The translations under genes and the position numbers were made by a program. Source: CAWFLT01 sp963816795 (GTDB lineage: Bacteria; Acidobacteriota; Vicinamibacteria; Vicinamibacterales; SCN-69-37). From it: a DNA stretch of 64,000 bases. Location of the stretch: NCBI GenBank assembly GCA_963816795.1, contig CAWFLT010000006.1, forward strand, positions 310,001-374,000, written 5' to 3'. Shown piece after piece: positions 56,297-64,000 of this stretch (positions are counted from its first letter, which is position 1; each line of letters starts with the position of its first letter). The notes under the pieces are model-generated. The model had not been told where the DNA came from and did not search any database. It worked only from the letters and a program-made list of their open reading frames with translations.

Positions 56297-56701
56297 TCAT
56301 GCCGTCTGTCGGATCAACGCGCGTACGGTCGCTTGACGACGTGTTCTCGGTTTGGGCTGGACGACAATCCGCACGTCCTGTCCGAGCGCATTGAGAAACC
56401 GATACAGCCTCTCCATTGAGTATCCGGCGAGCCGGCCCCGCGCCAGGTTTGAGATGTCCGACTGCGCGCCACCCAGAGCGACAGCCGCCTGTATCTGCGT
56501 CAGCCGTCGCCGCTCGATCTGTTTCTGGATCGCTCGCGCCAGCTCTGCTTTCGCGAGCCATTCGTCTGCGTCCGGGAGCTCCAACGCCGCGAACAGATTG
56601 TCGCTGGGCCCAACCGTCGTCACGTCGGCCTCTGCGGCCCCTCTCGAACGATTCGCACGACCTGCCCGCGATGTCCGTGACCGCTTCGGCTGCTTACGCA
56701 T
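56297..56701 (-). CDS. higA: HigA-type XRE antitoxin
   Basis: 134 residues. A basic N-terminal tail (RKQPKRSRTSRAGRANRSRG) is followed by an XRE helix-turn-helix: AKAELARAIQKQIERRRLTQ, IQAAVALGGAQSDISNLARG, LYRFLNALGQDVRIVVQP. This is the antitoxin of a HigBA pair and overlaps the toxin gene by 8 bases, with the toxin first, as usual for higBA. It probably represses the promoter at 57101-57129. Confidence 0.85.
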   Translation of the reverse strand: MRKQPKRSRTSRAGRANRSRGAAEADVTTVGPSDNLFAALELPDADEWLAKAELARAIQKQIERRRLTQIQAAVALGGAQSDISNLARGRLAGYSMERLYRFLNALGQDVRIVVQPKPRTRRQATVRALIRQTA

Positions 56702-57092
56702 GGCGATCCTCCTCCGGGTTTCCGACGCCGCGATAGTGCCGCTCGTAGTGCGCCTCAGCGCTCTTCAGGCGGCGCCTGATGAGGTCGATCTCGGTCTTCG
56801 GCGTCGCGACGCCTTTCTTTGACTTCTTCTGAAACACGTGGAGCACGTATACCGCTTGGGCGAAACGCACCGTATAGACGGCCCGGTAGGTCGATGAGTC
56901 TTCATCCTCAATCAGCTCGAGGACACCAGCGCCGCCGAAACCCTTCAGCGGTTTCGCGCCGACTGGTCTATCGCCGTACTGCACGTCGAGCAGCTGCCGG
57001 CCAAAGGCGCCTCGCGCCAACGGTGGCACGCGTCGGAGGTCGTCCAAGCTCGATGCGATGAAGTGGACCGGCTTCCGCGCGGGGTCCGCCAC
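56694..57092 (-). CDS. higB: HigB/Gp49-type RelE-fold toxin
   Basis: 132 residues from GTG 57092. Gp49/RelE features are VHFIASSLDDLRRVPPLARG, FGRQLLDVQYGDRPVGAKPL, VYTVRFAQAVYVLHVFQKKS, TPKTEIDLIRRRLKSAEAHY. HigB toxins cut mRNA on the ribosome. First gene of the HigBA operon in the tRNA-Cys island, 9 bases from the -10 element of a strong promoter. Confidence 0.88.
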   Translation of the reverse strand: MADPARKPVHFIASSLDDLRRVPPLARGAFGRQLLDVQYGDRPVGAKPLKGFGGAGVLELIEDEDSSTYRAVYTVRFAQAVYVLHVFQKKSKKGVATPKTEIDLIRRRLKSAEAHYERHYRGVGNPEEDRHA

Positions 57093-57100
57093 TACTTCGA

Positions 57101-57129
57101 ATTATCGTAGATTTACAATAGTCGGTCAA
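57101..57129 (-). promoter_or_regulatory. Sigma70-type promoter of higBA
   Basis: On the minus strand: TTGACC (-35, 57129-57124), 17-base spacer, GATAAT (-10, 57106-57101). The predicted start of transcription is at about the GTG codon at 57092, so the mRNA would be leaderless or nearly so. The AT-rich spacer contains a partial dyad that HigA could bind. Confidence 0.6.
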
Positions 57130-57267
57130 CTCGCTCCTTCGGCGCGTGACCCGAGTTGACGAGGCGTTCCCAATTGTTCCCGTTCCCTGGGATCCGCTGG
57201 GCACCCGACTTCCGTAAACCACAATGACTCTACGGATTACCGACCTTGCCGGGAACCGACGCTCGCG

Positions 57268-57298
57268 GAGGGAGGAGGTTTTCCGGACCTCCTCCCTC
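57268..57298. terminator. Hairpin downstream of tRNA-Cys
   Basis: A perfect 12-bp stem (GAGGGAGGAGGT with ACCTCCTCCCTC) around a 7-base loop, 41 bases after the tRNA-Cys 3' end in its direction of transcription. A second small hairpin (TCGCAC-TCTT-GTGCGA) follows at 57297-57312. No long U-tract is present. Confidence 0.6.
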
Positions 57299-57339
57299 GC
57301 ACTCTTGTGCGAAGCAGAATTCGCCAATTTCTTAGGAAT

Positions 57340-57413
57340 TGGAGGCGCCGCCCGGAATTGAACCGGGGATGGAGGTTTTGCAGACCTCTGCCTTACCGCT
57401 TGGCGACGGCGCC
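57340..57413 (-). tRNA. tRNA-Cys (GCA)
   Basis: A full cloverleaf on the minus strand: acceptor GGCGCCG paired with CGGCGCC, anticodon stem-loop GAGGT-CTGCAAA-ACCTC with anticodon GCA, T-arm GGTTCAATTCC, discriminator U and an encoded CCA. U73 is the cysteine identity base. Bases 57338-57385 are duplicated at 54491-54538, so this gene is the integration target of the adjoining island and the island restored its 3' half (attR). Confidence 0.95.
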
Positions 57414-57508
57414 CCTCGAACGAAGGTCCGGCCCTAGATCAGGACCGCACCCGAATCGCAGACCCTTGAGTCTATACCAACGGGCGCTCGCGGCGGATTC
57501 GTCCCAAC

Positions 57509-57546
57509 GTTCGAAGTTTGAAGTTCGAACTTCGAAGTTCGAAGTT
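57509..57546. repeat. TTCGAA-rich short tandem and palindromic repeat
   Basis: A run of GTTCGAAGTTTGAAGTTCGAAC and further TTCGAAGTTCGAAG units, each near-palindromic. It lies just past the sugE stop and could fold into a hairpin that ends sugE transcription. Confidence 0.6.
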
Positions 57547-57553
57547 GCCGCGT

Positions 57554-57880
57554 TCACTGCCCCGCCGGCGACACGACCTTCAGCCCGACGACGCCGGCAA
57601 GAATGAGTCCGAGGCACACCAGCCGCGCCGGCGTGGCGGGCTCGTTGAAGAGCCACAATCCGAGGAGCGCCGTGCCGGCGGCACCGAGTCCCGTCCACAC
57701 GGCGTAGGCTGTCCCAATCGGCAGGGTCCGCGCCGCGACCGCGAGGAGCCCGACGCTCGCGATCAGCGCGACCACTGTCCACACGCTCGGCCAGAGCCGC
57801 GTGAACCCCTGCGTGTATTTGAGCCCGATCGCCCAGCCGACTTCGAACAGCGCCGCCGTCACCAGAATCGCCCACGCCAT
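57554..57880 (-). CDS. sugE: SugE/Gdx-type small multidrug resistance transporter
   Basis: 108 residues with four membrane helices. The opening MAWAILVTAALFEVGWAIGL contains the essential glutamate (E13), followed by KYTQGFTRLWPS, GTAYAVWTGLGAAGTALLG and LVCLGLILAGVVGLKVVSP. The GFTRLWPS motif separates the SugE/Gdx guanidinium exporters from EmrE. It works as an antiparallel dimer that exchanges guanidinium for protons. A guanidine riboswitch is not seen in the 68 bases upstream, which are shared with divergent crcB. Confidence 0.92.
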   Translation of the reverse strand: MAWAILVTAALFEVGWAIGLKYTQGFTRLWPSVWTVVALIASVGLLAVAARTLPIGTAYAVWTGLGAAGTALLGLWLFNEPATPARLVCLGLILAGVVGLKVVSPAGQ

Positions 57881-57948
57881 CCGCCGATCCTACCGGCTCG
57901 GCGACGCGGGCGTTTGACATTCGGCACCGCCGGCGGCAGGCTGCGCCC

Positions 57949-58323
57949 ATGCCCATCTGGCTTTCCATAGGACTCGGCGGCGCGCTCGGATCGCTGGCGC
58001 GCCACGGCGTCAACGTCGCCTTCGCGCGCGTCGGTCGCGCGGTCCCTTACGCCACCGCCTCTGTCAACATCGCCGGCTGTTTGGCGATTGGCGTGCTCGC
58101 CGGCCTGGTCGCCTCCGGCACCGTGCGCATGAGCGAGCCGGTGCGGGCGTTCGTGTTCGTCGGCGTCCTCGGCGGCTTCACGACGTTCTCGAGCGTCGCG
58201 CTCGACACCCTCACGCTGACACGCACCGGCGCCGCGGGCGTTGCGTTCCTGAACGTCGCCGGCCAGGTCGTGGCCGGCCTGGCCGCCGCCTTCATCGGGT
58301 ACCGGTTGGCCAAGGGAAACTGA
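57949..58323 (+). CDS. crcB: CrcB/Fluc fluoride channel
   Basis: 124 residues, four membrane helices. Signatures are IGLGGALGSLARHGV, ATASVNIAGCLAIGVLAG (the N of the fluoride pore) and VGVLGGFTTFSSVALD with the GGxTTFSTF-type loop. Fluc channels export fluoride as dual-topology dimers. A single gene is therefore enough. A fluoride riboswitch would be expected upstream, but I see none in the 68-base gap to sugE. Confidence 0.93.
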   Translation: MPIWLSIGLGGALGSLARHGVNVAFARVGRAVPYATASVNIAGCLAIGVLAGLVASGTVRMSEPVRAFVFVGVLGGFTTFSSVALDTLTLTRTGAAGVAFLNVAGQVVAGLAAAFIGYRLAKGN

Positions 58324-58397
58324 GAGCTCCGCCGTTCGGACCGGGCTGTGTATTGCCCCTCGAACTGCCGATTGTGTAGACTGTGGAGTCTGGCAGG

Positions 58398-58472
58398 GCG
58401 GGAATAACTCAGTGGTAGAGTGCGACCTTGCCAAGGTCGAAGTCGCGGGTTCGAATCCCGTTTCCCGCTCCA
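58398..58472 (+). tRNA. tRNA-Gly (GCC)
   Basis: Acceptor GCGGGAA pairs with TTCCCGC, D-loop has AGTGGTAGAG, the anticodon loop CTTGCCAA has anticodon GCC, T-arm GGTTCGAATCC, discriminator U, encoded CCA. An inverted copy of the tRNA-adjacent repeat family begins 9 bases after it. Confidence 0.95.
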
Positions 58473-58480
58473 TTTTTCTG

Positions 58481-58588
58481 ACCGGGGGCTTCGCCCCCCA
58501 GACCCCCTACACGCTCACTCGCGCGACTCGCCTCCAGTGAAAAGCGCCGTAGGCAAGTTGGCACTCCGCTCGCGCGTGGCTCACTCGC
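58481..58588 (-). repeat. Inverted third copy of the tRNA-adjacent repeat
   Basis: Read on the minus strand it matches 54365-54490 (GGAGGCGAGTCGCGCGAGTG, then GTGTAGGGGGTCTGGGG and a GGGGGCGAAGCCCCC hairpin). Here the hairpin lies next to the 3' end of tRNA-Gly; in the other place it lies next to the tRNA-Cys fragment. The rest of the 58473-58684 gap shows no gene. Confidence 0.75.
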
Positions 58589-58684
58589 TTCGCTCGTTCG
58601 CTCAACCAAGCTGGTGGCTACCGCCGAAGCCTCAGCGAAGGCGGCCTGCACCCCGCCTGCCGCCCTCCATTACGCGGCGTGCGC

Positions 58685-59005
58685 TCACGCCCCGGGCGCG
58701 CGGTAGGCGACCTTCTTCTTCGCCGCCTCGTCCACTTCTTCCGCCGTGATGAGCGGCGTCGTCGTGCACCGGACCACGCCGGTCGCACCGATCGTCAGGC
58801 TCAACGCCGTCGCCGTGGCCGCATCGGGCAGATCCACGATGACGAAGGCATCGGTGTCGCCGAACGCAAAGTACATCGCTTCCACCTTGCCGCCGAGCGC
58901 CTGGACACCTTCAGTGACCGTCTGGCGTCGCCGCGAGCCACCTTCCTTCAACAAACCCTTGGCACCTTCCGCGCTGTAGGACGCTTTCACGAGATACTTC
59001 GCCAC
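58685..59005 (-). CDS. GYD-domain protein
   Basis: 106 residues: MAKYLVKASYSAEGAKGLLK, RRRQTVTEGVQALGGKVEAM, YFAFGDTDAFVIVDLPD. The family is named for the GYD motif, here GDTD. Small ferredoxin-like fold, function unknown. Single gene with its own upstream region of 150 bases divergent from padR. Confidence 0.9.
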   Translation of the reverse strand: MAKYLVKASYSAEGAKGLLKEGGSRRRQTVTEGVQALGGKVEAMYFAFGDTDAFVIVDLPDAATATALSLTIGATGVVRCTTTPLITAEEVDEAAKKKVAYRAPGA

Positions 59006-59157
59006 GTTTGCCCCCTCGATGTGCGGGTTGAACCGCGTGATCGTGCTGACGTGCCGTTGAACCTACTCGTCCAGGCCAGGCGCCGTCAAACACCGAGCGG
59101 ACTCCCGGAACCTCGCTCCTTGCAGTCTCGTATTGTCGATAACCTAGGCATCGACCT

Positions 59158-59487
59158 ATGAGCCGACCTTCCGACCTGATCCAGGGCACGCTCGATCTGC
59201 TCATCCTGAAGACGGTCGCCAACGAGCCGAAGCACGGCTGGGCGATCGCGCGGCGGATTCAGCAAGTCAGCGGCGAAGTGCTGCAGATCACGCAGGGCTC
59301 GCTCTACCCTGCCCTGCATCGTCTCGAGCAGCAGGGCTGGCTGAAGTCGGAATGGATCACGACCGAGACCGGCCGCGAGGCGAAGGCCTACACGCTCAGC
59401 ACCTCCGGCCGGAGGCAACTGGCCAGGGAACTCGAAAGCTGGGATCGGCTGTCGAGCGCGATCCAGCTCGTCGTCAGGGAGGCGTGA
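59158..59487 (+). CDS. PadR family transcriptional regulator
   Basis: 109 residues: SDLIQGTLDLLILKTVANEP, KHGWAIARRIQQVSGEVLQI, TQGSLYPALHRLEQQGWLKS, GREAKAYTLSTSGRRQLARE. This is the short PadR type (winged helix plus one helix) that is the regular partner of ADOP permease genes in Acidobacteriota. The permease ATG follows 2 bases after the stop, so they are one operon. Confidence 0.94.
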   Translation: MSRPSDLIQGTLDLLILKTVANEPKHGWAIARRIQQVSGEVLQITQGSLYPALHRLEQQGWLKSEWITTETGREAKAYTLSTSGRRQLARELESWDRLSSAIQLVVREA

Positions 59488-59489
59488 AG

Positions 59490-62138
59490 ATGACCCGGCA
59501 GTTCGACAAGCTGAAGCTGCGCCTGCGATCCCTGTTCCGATCGACGCGCGTCGAGCACGATCTCTCACGTGAACTGCGCGCCCACCTGCAGGAAGAGATC
59601 GACGCCAACATCGCACGCGGCCTGTCACCGGCCGAGGCTCGAGCGGAGGCCGATGCGGGCATTCGGCTCCGTGGCGTCGGTCGAAGAGCTGTGCCGCGAT
59701 ACCAGGCGCGTGCCGCCGCATCGAAAACTTCGTCCGCGACGTCCGCTATGCGGTCCGCACGCTCGTGCGCCAGCCGGGTCTGTTCGCCGCGGCCGTCACG
59801 TCCATTGCCCTCGGCGTCGGCGCCAACCTGACCATCTTCTCGCTCGCCAACACGATGCTGCTCTCGGTGCCGAGTGCGGCGGCTCCCGAGGAGCTCGTGA
59901 TGATCCGCACCAGCAATGGCAGTCACGTGTCGTACCGCGGCTGGCAGCACCTCGATCGGAGCGACGCGATCGGCGGCGTCGCCGGCTATCAGTTCGAGCA
60001 GAGCGTGAACTGGCGCGACGGCCAGGAGTCGACCTCGCTGATTCCGCTTCTCGTCACCGACAACTTCTTCGACGTGGTCCGTCCGCCGATCGCATTCGGC
60101 CGCGGCTTCACGGCCGCCGAAGCGCGCGCCGAGCTCGATCCCCATCTCGTCGTCGTCAGCGACGGCTTCTGGCGCCGCCGCCTCAACAGCGATCCGCAGG
60201 CGATCGGACGGGCGCTGTCGATCAACGGCGAGCCGTTCATCGTGACCGGCGTCCTCGCGCCGAAGATCCGATCGATCGCAGGATTCGGCTTAGCCCCCGA
60301 CGTGTATCTCCCGCTCAGCCAGCGGCTCGTGCCGTCGCTCGATCAACCGAAGAGCGCGGCCGTGCAACTTGTCGGCCGGCTGCGTCCAGATCAGAGCTTC
60401 GCGGCGGGACGCGCGGCGATCGCCGCGGCGGCGGCCTCGATTCCTGGCGGAGACGAATACGACGAATTCAAGATCATCCGGGAGTTCGCCCACCTCGGGG
60501 GCGTGGCGCAGGTTCGCGAGTTCAAGGAACTGGGCGTGTTCTTCATCGTCTTGATGATCGTCGCGTGGTCTGGTGCTCGCGATCGCCTGCGCGAACGTCG
60601 CCGGCCTGCTGCTCGCGCGCGGGCTGGCGCGGCGCCGGGAGATTGCGTTGCGGCTGGCGCTTGGGGCCAGCCGCGGCCGGCTGATCCAGCAATTGCTGAC
60701 CGAAAGCTTCATCCTGGCGCTCGCCGGAGTGGCCGCCGGAGGTGCGCTGGCCACGATCGCGTTCATCGGTCTCTCGCGCGTGCCGCTGCCGTTGCCGCTC
60801 CCGCTCGAGCTCTCGTTCTCGGTCGATTGGCGAACCGCCGCCGTGGCGTTGATCCTGGTGCTCGTCAGCACGGGCGTCACCGGACTCGCCCCCGCGCTCC
60901 AGGCGACGCGGCCCGCGCTGGTCCCGGCGATCAAACTCGACGATCGGCACTTCGTCGTCCGCCGCCTGACGATGCGCGGCGTGCTGGTCGCTGGTCAGGT
61001 GGCGGTGTCGGTCGTCCTCCTCGTTGCCGCACTTCTCTTCGTCCGGAGCCTCATGCGCGCCACCTCAATCGATCCCGGTTTCGACGTCGATCGCCTGCTC
61101 GTGGCGCAGGTGTCGTTCGTCGAAGGCCGGCAGGGCGCGGCCGAGCGACCGGCCATCGAGACGATCGCCGAGCGTGTGCGCGCCGTGCCAGGCGTCAGCG
61201 CCGCGGCGATCGCCGCGGGCGTGCCGCTGACGATCTTTTCGGGCGGGCATACCGGCACCGAGGTCAGGCTCGATGGCGTCGAAGGCCCGACGCGCGTCGA
61301 TTACGCCGGCAACGAAGTGGGCCCGGGCTACTTCGAGACGATGGGCATCCGTCTCGTGCGCGGCCGCGACTTCACCACCGCCGATCGCGGCGCTGCCGCA
61401 CGAGTCGTCGTGATCAACGAAGAATTCGCGCGCCGCTACTTCAAGGGCCTGGATCCGATCGGCCGTCGAATACAGCACAACCAGCAGCCTGTCGGCGACG
61501 AGATCATCGGGGTCGTCTCGAACGGCAAGTACCGCAGTCTCTCCGAAGCGCAGGACGCCTCCATCTACAGCCCGCTGCTCGCGAGGCGCGAGTCACGGCG
61601 GCTCACGCACGTGCTGGTCCGGACGGACGGCGATCCCGAAACACTTGCGGCAGCGGTACGATCCGCGATCCTGGCGGCGGACGGCAGCGCGGCGGTCACG
61701 CTGACGCCAATGCGCTCCGGGTTGGCGTTCGCGATGCTGCCGAGCCAGATGGGATCGGTCATGCTTGGACTCTTCGGCGCCCTTGGCACCACGCTCGCGA
61801 TGGTGGGACTCTTCGGCGTGATCTCGTTCGCGGTGAGCCGGCGGACCGCGGAGATCGCGATTCGCGTCGCCCTCGGCGCCTCACGCGGGAACGTGCTGCG
61901 ACTCGTGCTCTTCGATGCCGGCCGTCTGATCGCCTCGGGGCTGCTCATCGGTCTTGGACTCGCATGGCTCGTCACCACGCCGCTCGCGGCATTTCTGGTC
62001 GATGGCGTCAGCCCGCTGGATCCGTTGAGCTTCGCCGGTGCCCTCGCGGTCCTCGCCCTCGCATCGCTCGCCGCAGTGTGGGGACCGGCGATGCGCGCGC
62101 TGAACATTGTGCCCAGCCGGGCACTCAAAGCGGAGTGA
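59490..62138 (+). CDS. MacB-like duplicated orphan permease (ADOP type) with leader domain, three frame breaks
   Basis: ATG 59490. The leader domain (LRSLFRSTRVEHDLSRELRA, HLQEEIDANIARGLSPAEAR) is the ADOP-type N-terminus. Then DVRYAVRTLVRQPGLFAAAV, MacB_PCD, FtsX core 1 (IACANVAGLLLARGLARRRE), a second PCD and FtsX core 2 (GLFGVISFAVSRRTAEIAIR), ending PSRALKAE. Breaks at about 59652, 59713 and 60570 are each cured by removing one base (AEA-MRAFGSVASVEE; RRV-RRIENFVRD; VAW-LVLAIACANVAG). Corrected length is about 880 residues. Regulated with padR. Substrate unknown. Confidence 0.9.
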
Positions 62139-62174
62139 GGCGAGTCTGCTTCGTGCTCTTCGTGTTGAAAAGAA

Positions 62175-64000
62175 CTAGACACGCGCGCGAGCCAGTGCGG
62201 TTGACATCGCGAGCGCGACGAGGCCGGCGATGAGCATCAGGGCGCCCAGGCCGAGGCCGGCGTACCAGACGGAAAGGTTCGGAACGATCGGGTAGGCCTG
62301 AAGCAAGTCGGTACAGAAGCGCAATGCGATGACGGCGACGAGACCGACGCGGACGAGCAGCAAAACACCGAAGAAGTACACCAGCACGAACATCGCGCCG
62401 CCCAACAGCGGGTCACGGCTGAGCAGCAGATCGGGGAGCGCGAGCAGCAGGGTCGCCGCGACGATGGCCAGCCATTCTCGCCGCAGCAGCAGCCGCATGA
62501 GGACCAGCAGGAACAGCGCCGTGAACGCCTCCAGCATGGCATTGCAGGCGAGCTGCAGCGCGAGCGAGACGGCCGAGCGGGTGCCGAACCACGCCCGCCA
62601 CGTCGGGTTGATGAGCGGTTCGGCCGCGCGATCGAGCCACGACGGCAAGAGCACACTGAGCATGACGAGGCAGGTGACGAACGCGCCGGCGGCGCAGCCG
62701 ATCAGGATGTCGCGTCCGATCAGCGGGTCGCGCAGGCCACCGCCGAGCAGCCGGCTCCACGAGACGATCGTCGACGGCCAGTGCCGGCGGACGTAGGGCT
62801 CGAAGGCCACGTAGGTGCCCCACACCAGGCTGCCGATGACGAGCGCGCGTCCGAGGAAGCTGCTGAACAGATACCACTCGTGCGCGTCGGCGACGTGGTG
62901 CTCGTCGAGGAGCCACGCCACGGCCAGCAGGCTCGACACGAAGATGACGAGCCGCCACGCGCCGCGCCGGTCGCCGCGGCCCAGCCGGAGGTTGCGCCGC
63001 GCGACGACCACCCCGCCGATCATCGCGGTGGCCGTCAGCGCGATCCCAATGAGGCTGGCGAGATCCGACGAGTCCTCCGGCACGGGGGCCGCCGGTTCGC
63101 CAAGGCGATCCCACGGATGGACCGCGAGGAAACTCACTGGCCGCCCCTCGAAGCTGGCGGCTTCGACGCGCGCCGGGCGATCGGGCTCCGGGACGCCGAC
63201 GGGCTGCCAGCCGAACCGGTGGTCACTGGCGGACCGCGGAGTCCACAAGGCGCCCGCCTCGCGCCAGGCCGCCGGATCGAGCGCGGCGTCGCGAAAGAAC
63301 GGCGTCCAATCGACGTCCGCCGTCGGTGGCGGTGTCCCCAAGACGGCCGGCGGCACCGCGACGAGCTCCCGCAGCTCGCCGGTCCCGTTCAGCGTGACGA
63401 GCAGATCGCCCGCCGCGGCGAGCGGCGGATCGTCCCACGTGACTTTCGGGCTCATGCCGATGCCAAATGCCCAGCGCTTCAGGGGTCGAGCGCTCTGTCG
63501 ATACCAGAACATCACGCCCTCCGGCGAGGCGCGGTTCGGCTCGGCGGTCACGGCCGAACCCGCACCGGGCCCGCGAAGGTAGCCGGCATCGTAGGCGATG
63601 CCAAACGCGGTGTCGGCGGGCGTGTACGTGTATCCCGCGCGCTCGACGATCTGACGCGCGCGCTCGACGAGCGCATCCGGCGGACGCGCCAGCGGGGCGC
63701 GCCGCGTGAAGACGGCGTACTGGCCGAGCCACACCGAGACGGCGACGAAGACGGCGAGCAGGGCGACGAGGCTCCACGCCATCACCGGGCGCAGGGCGTC
63801 GGTCGCCACCGACGCCGCGACCATCTCCGGCGACGGCGTCTCGCCGGCGGCCAGCGCAGCGGCCAGGGGATCGCCACCCGGCAACGCCGCCGCGACCTGG
63901 AGAGCCGACGCCGGACGAAGCGCCGGTTCCGGTTCCAGACAGCGGAGGATCACCCGCTCAACGGCGGCATCGACGTCGCGGACGATCTCGGACGGCGCGA
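62175..64000 (-). CDS. PknB-type Ser/Thr kinase, C-terminal part with many membrane helices (cut by window edge)
   Basis: The frame is open to the right edge. The first visible residues (ERVILRCLEPEPALRPASAL) are the end of a kinase domain (helix I region, RPASA). Then comes one membrane helix (AWSLVALLAVFVAVSVWLG), an extracytoplasmic domain of about 200 residues, and eight or so helices in the C-terminal half (ALVIGSLVWGTYVAFEPYV, LLLALPDLLL, GLGLGALMLIAGLVALAMS). This polytopic kinase layout is frequent in Acidobacteriota. A degenerate TTCGTG repeat lies between its stop and the permease stop (62139-62174). Confidence 0.85.
   Translation of the reverse strand, partial: APSEIVRDVDAAVERVILRCLEPEPALRPASALQVAAALPGGDPLAAALAAGETPSPEMVAASVATDALRPVMAWSLVALLAVFVAVSVWLGQYAVFTRRAPLARPPDALVERARQIVERAGYTYTPADTAFGIAYDAGYLRGPGAGSAVTAEPNRASPEGVMFWYRQSARPLKRWAFGIGMSPKVTWDDPPLAAAGDLLVTLNGTGELRELVAVPPAVLGTPPPTADVDWTPFFRDAALDPAAWREAGALWTPRSASDHRFGWQPVGVPEPDRPARVEAASFEGRPVSFLAVHPWDRLGEPAAPVPEDSSDLASLIGIALTATAMIGGVVVARRNLRLGRGDRRGAWRLVIFVSSLLAVAWLLDEHHVADAHEWYLFSSFLGRALVIGSLVWGTYVAFEPYVRRHWPSTIVSWSRLLGGGLRDPLIGRDILIGCAAGAFVTCLVMLSVLLPSWLDRAAEPLINPTWRAWFGTRSAVSLALQLACNAMLEAFTALFLLVLMRLLLRREWLAIVAATLLLALPDLLLSRDPLLGGAMFVLVYFFGVLLLVRVGLVAVIALRFCTDLLQAYPIVPNLSVWYAGLGLGALMLIAGLVALAMSTALARARV

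Noticed and set aside
57881..57948. Fluoride or guanidine riboswitch between sugE and crcB
   Set aside because: The 68-base gap lacks the conserved pseudoknot sequences of either class and is too short to hold both.

Overview
The window looks like chromosomal DNA of a GC-rich soil or sediment bacterium, most likely an Acidobacteriota of the Vicinamibacteria type. This is an inference from gene content: two large MacB-like duplicated orphan permeases (one beside a PadR regulator), three PknB-type membrane Ser/Thr kinases, several secreted DUF1080-like proteins, an ECF sigma factor with a YciI partner, and an arylsulfatase locus. No ribosomal RNA or core marker is present to settle it.

Layout. 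1-6.4 kb: a badly broken DUF885 gene, then a GST-P450 fusion translationally coupled to a membrane-anchored DyP-type peroxidase. 6.4-8.8 kb: two convergent DUF1080 proteins and a DUF4230 protein. 8.9-27.1 kb is the most unusual part. It holds three separate TIR-domain loci: a STAS-TIR protein; a LytS/LytTR two-component system followed by a TIR-TM protein whose caspase-like halves are in reversed order and lack the catalytic dyad; and a predicted operon DUF1036 - triple TIR - nSTAND NTPase-TM-WD40 with a good sigma70-type promoter and a terminator. An AlkD-like glycosylase, two more secreted jelly-roll proteins, a methyltransferase, a GNAT protein and an M11-like metalloprotease lie between them. 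27.4-32.3 kb: a tightly overlapping catabolic operon (secreted alpha/alpha-type protein, sulfatase, alpha/beta hydrolase, metallo-beta-lactamase-fold hydrolase). 32.6-38.3 kb: small metabolic or secreted genes and the first permease. 38.3-47.1 kb: a kinase, a cupin, two gene relics, a FISUMP protein, ECF sigma plus YciI, and two secreted prenyltransferase-repeat proteins. 47.4-53.1 kb: a TetR/membrane-protein divergent pair, a kinase-FGE-esterase fusion, an SDR and a rhomboid. 53.3-58.6 kb: small toxin-antitoxin-like genes, including a 2.9-kb island bounded by a 48-bp duplication of the 3' part of tRNA-Cys, then sugE, crcB and tRNA-Gly, with a repeat family next to the tRNA genes. 58.7-64 kb: a GYD protein, PadR plus the second permease, and the C-terminal part of a third kinase, cut by the window edge.

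Reading-frame quality is a major caveat. About two dozen single-base breaks interrupt genes that are otherwise full length. Most are explained by one extra base, several in short homopolymers. I read them mainly as uncorrected sequencing error, not decay, so those genes are annotated as one CDS each with the break stated. True relics (a deleted SDR, a permease tail, truncated HicB and DUF5615 genes) are marked separately.
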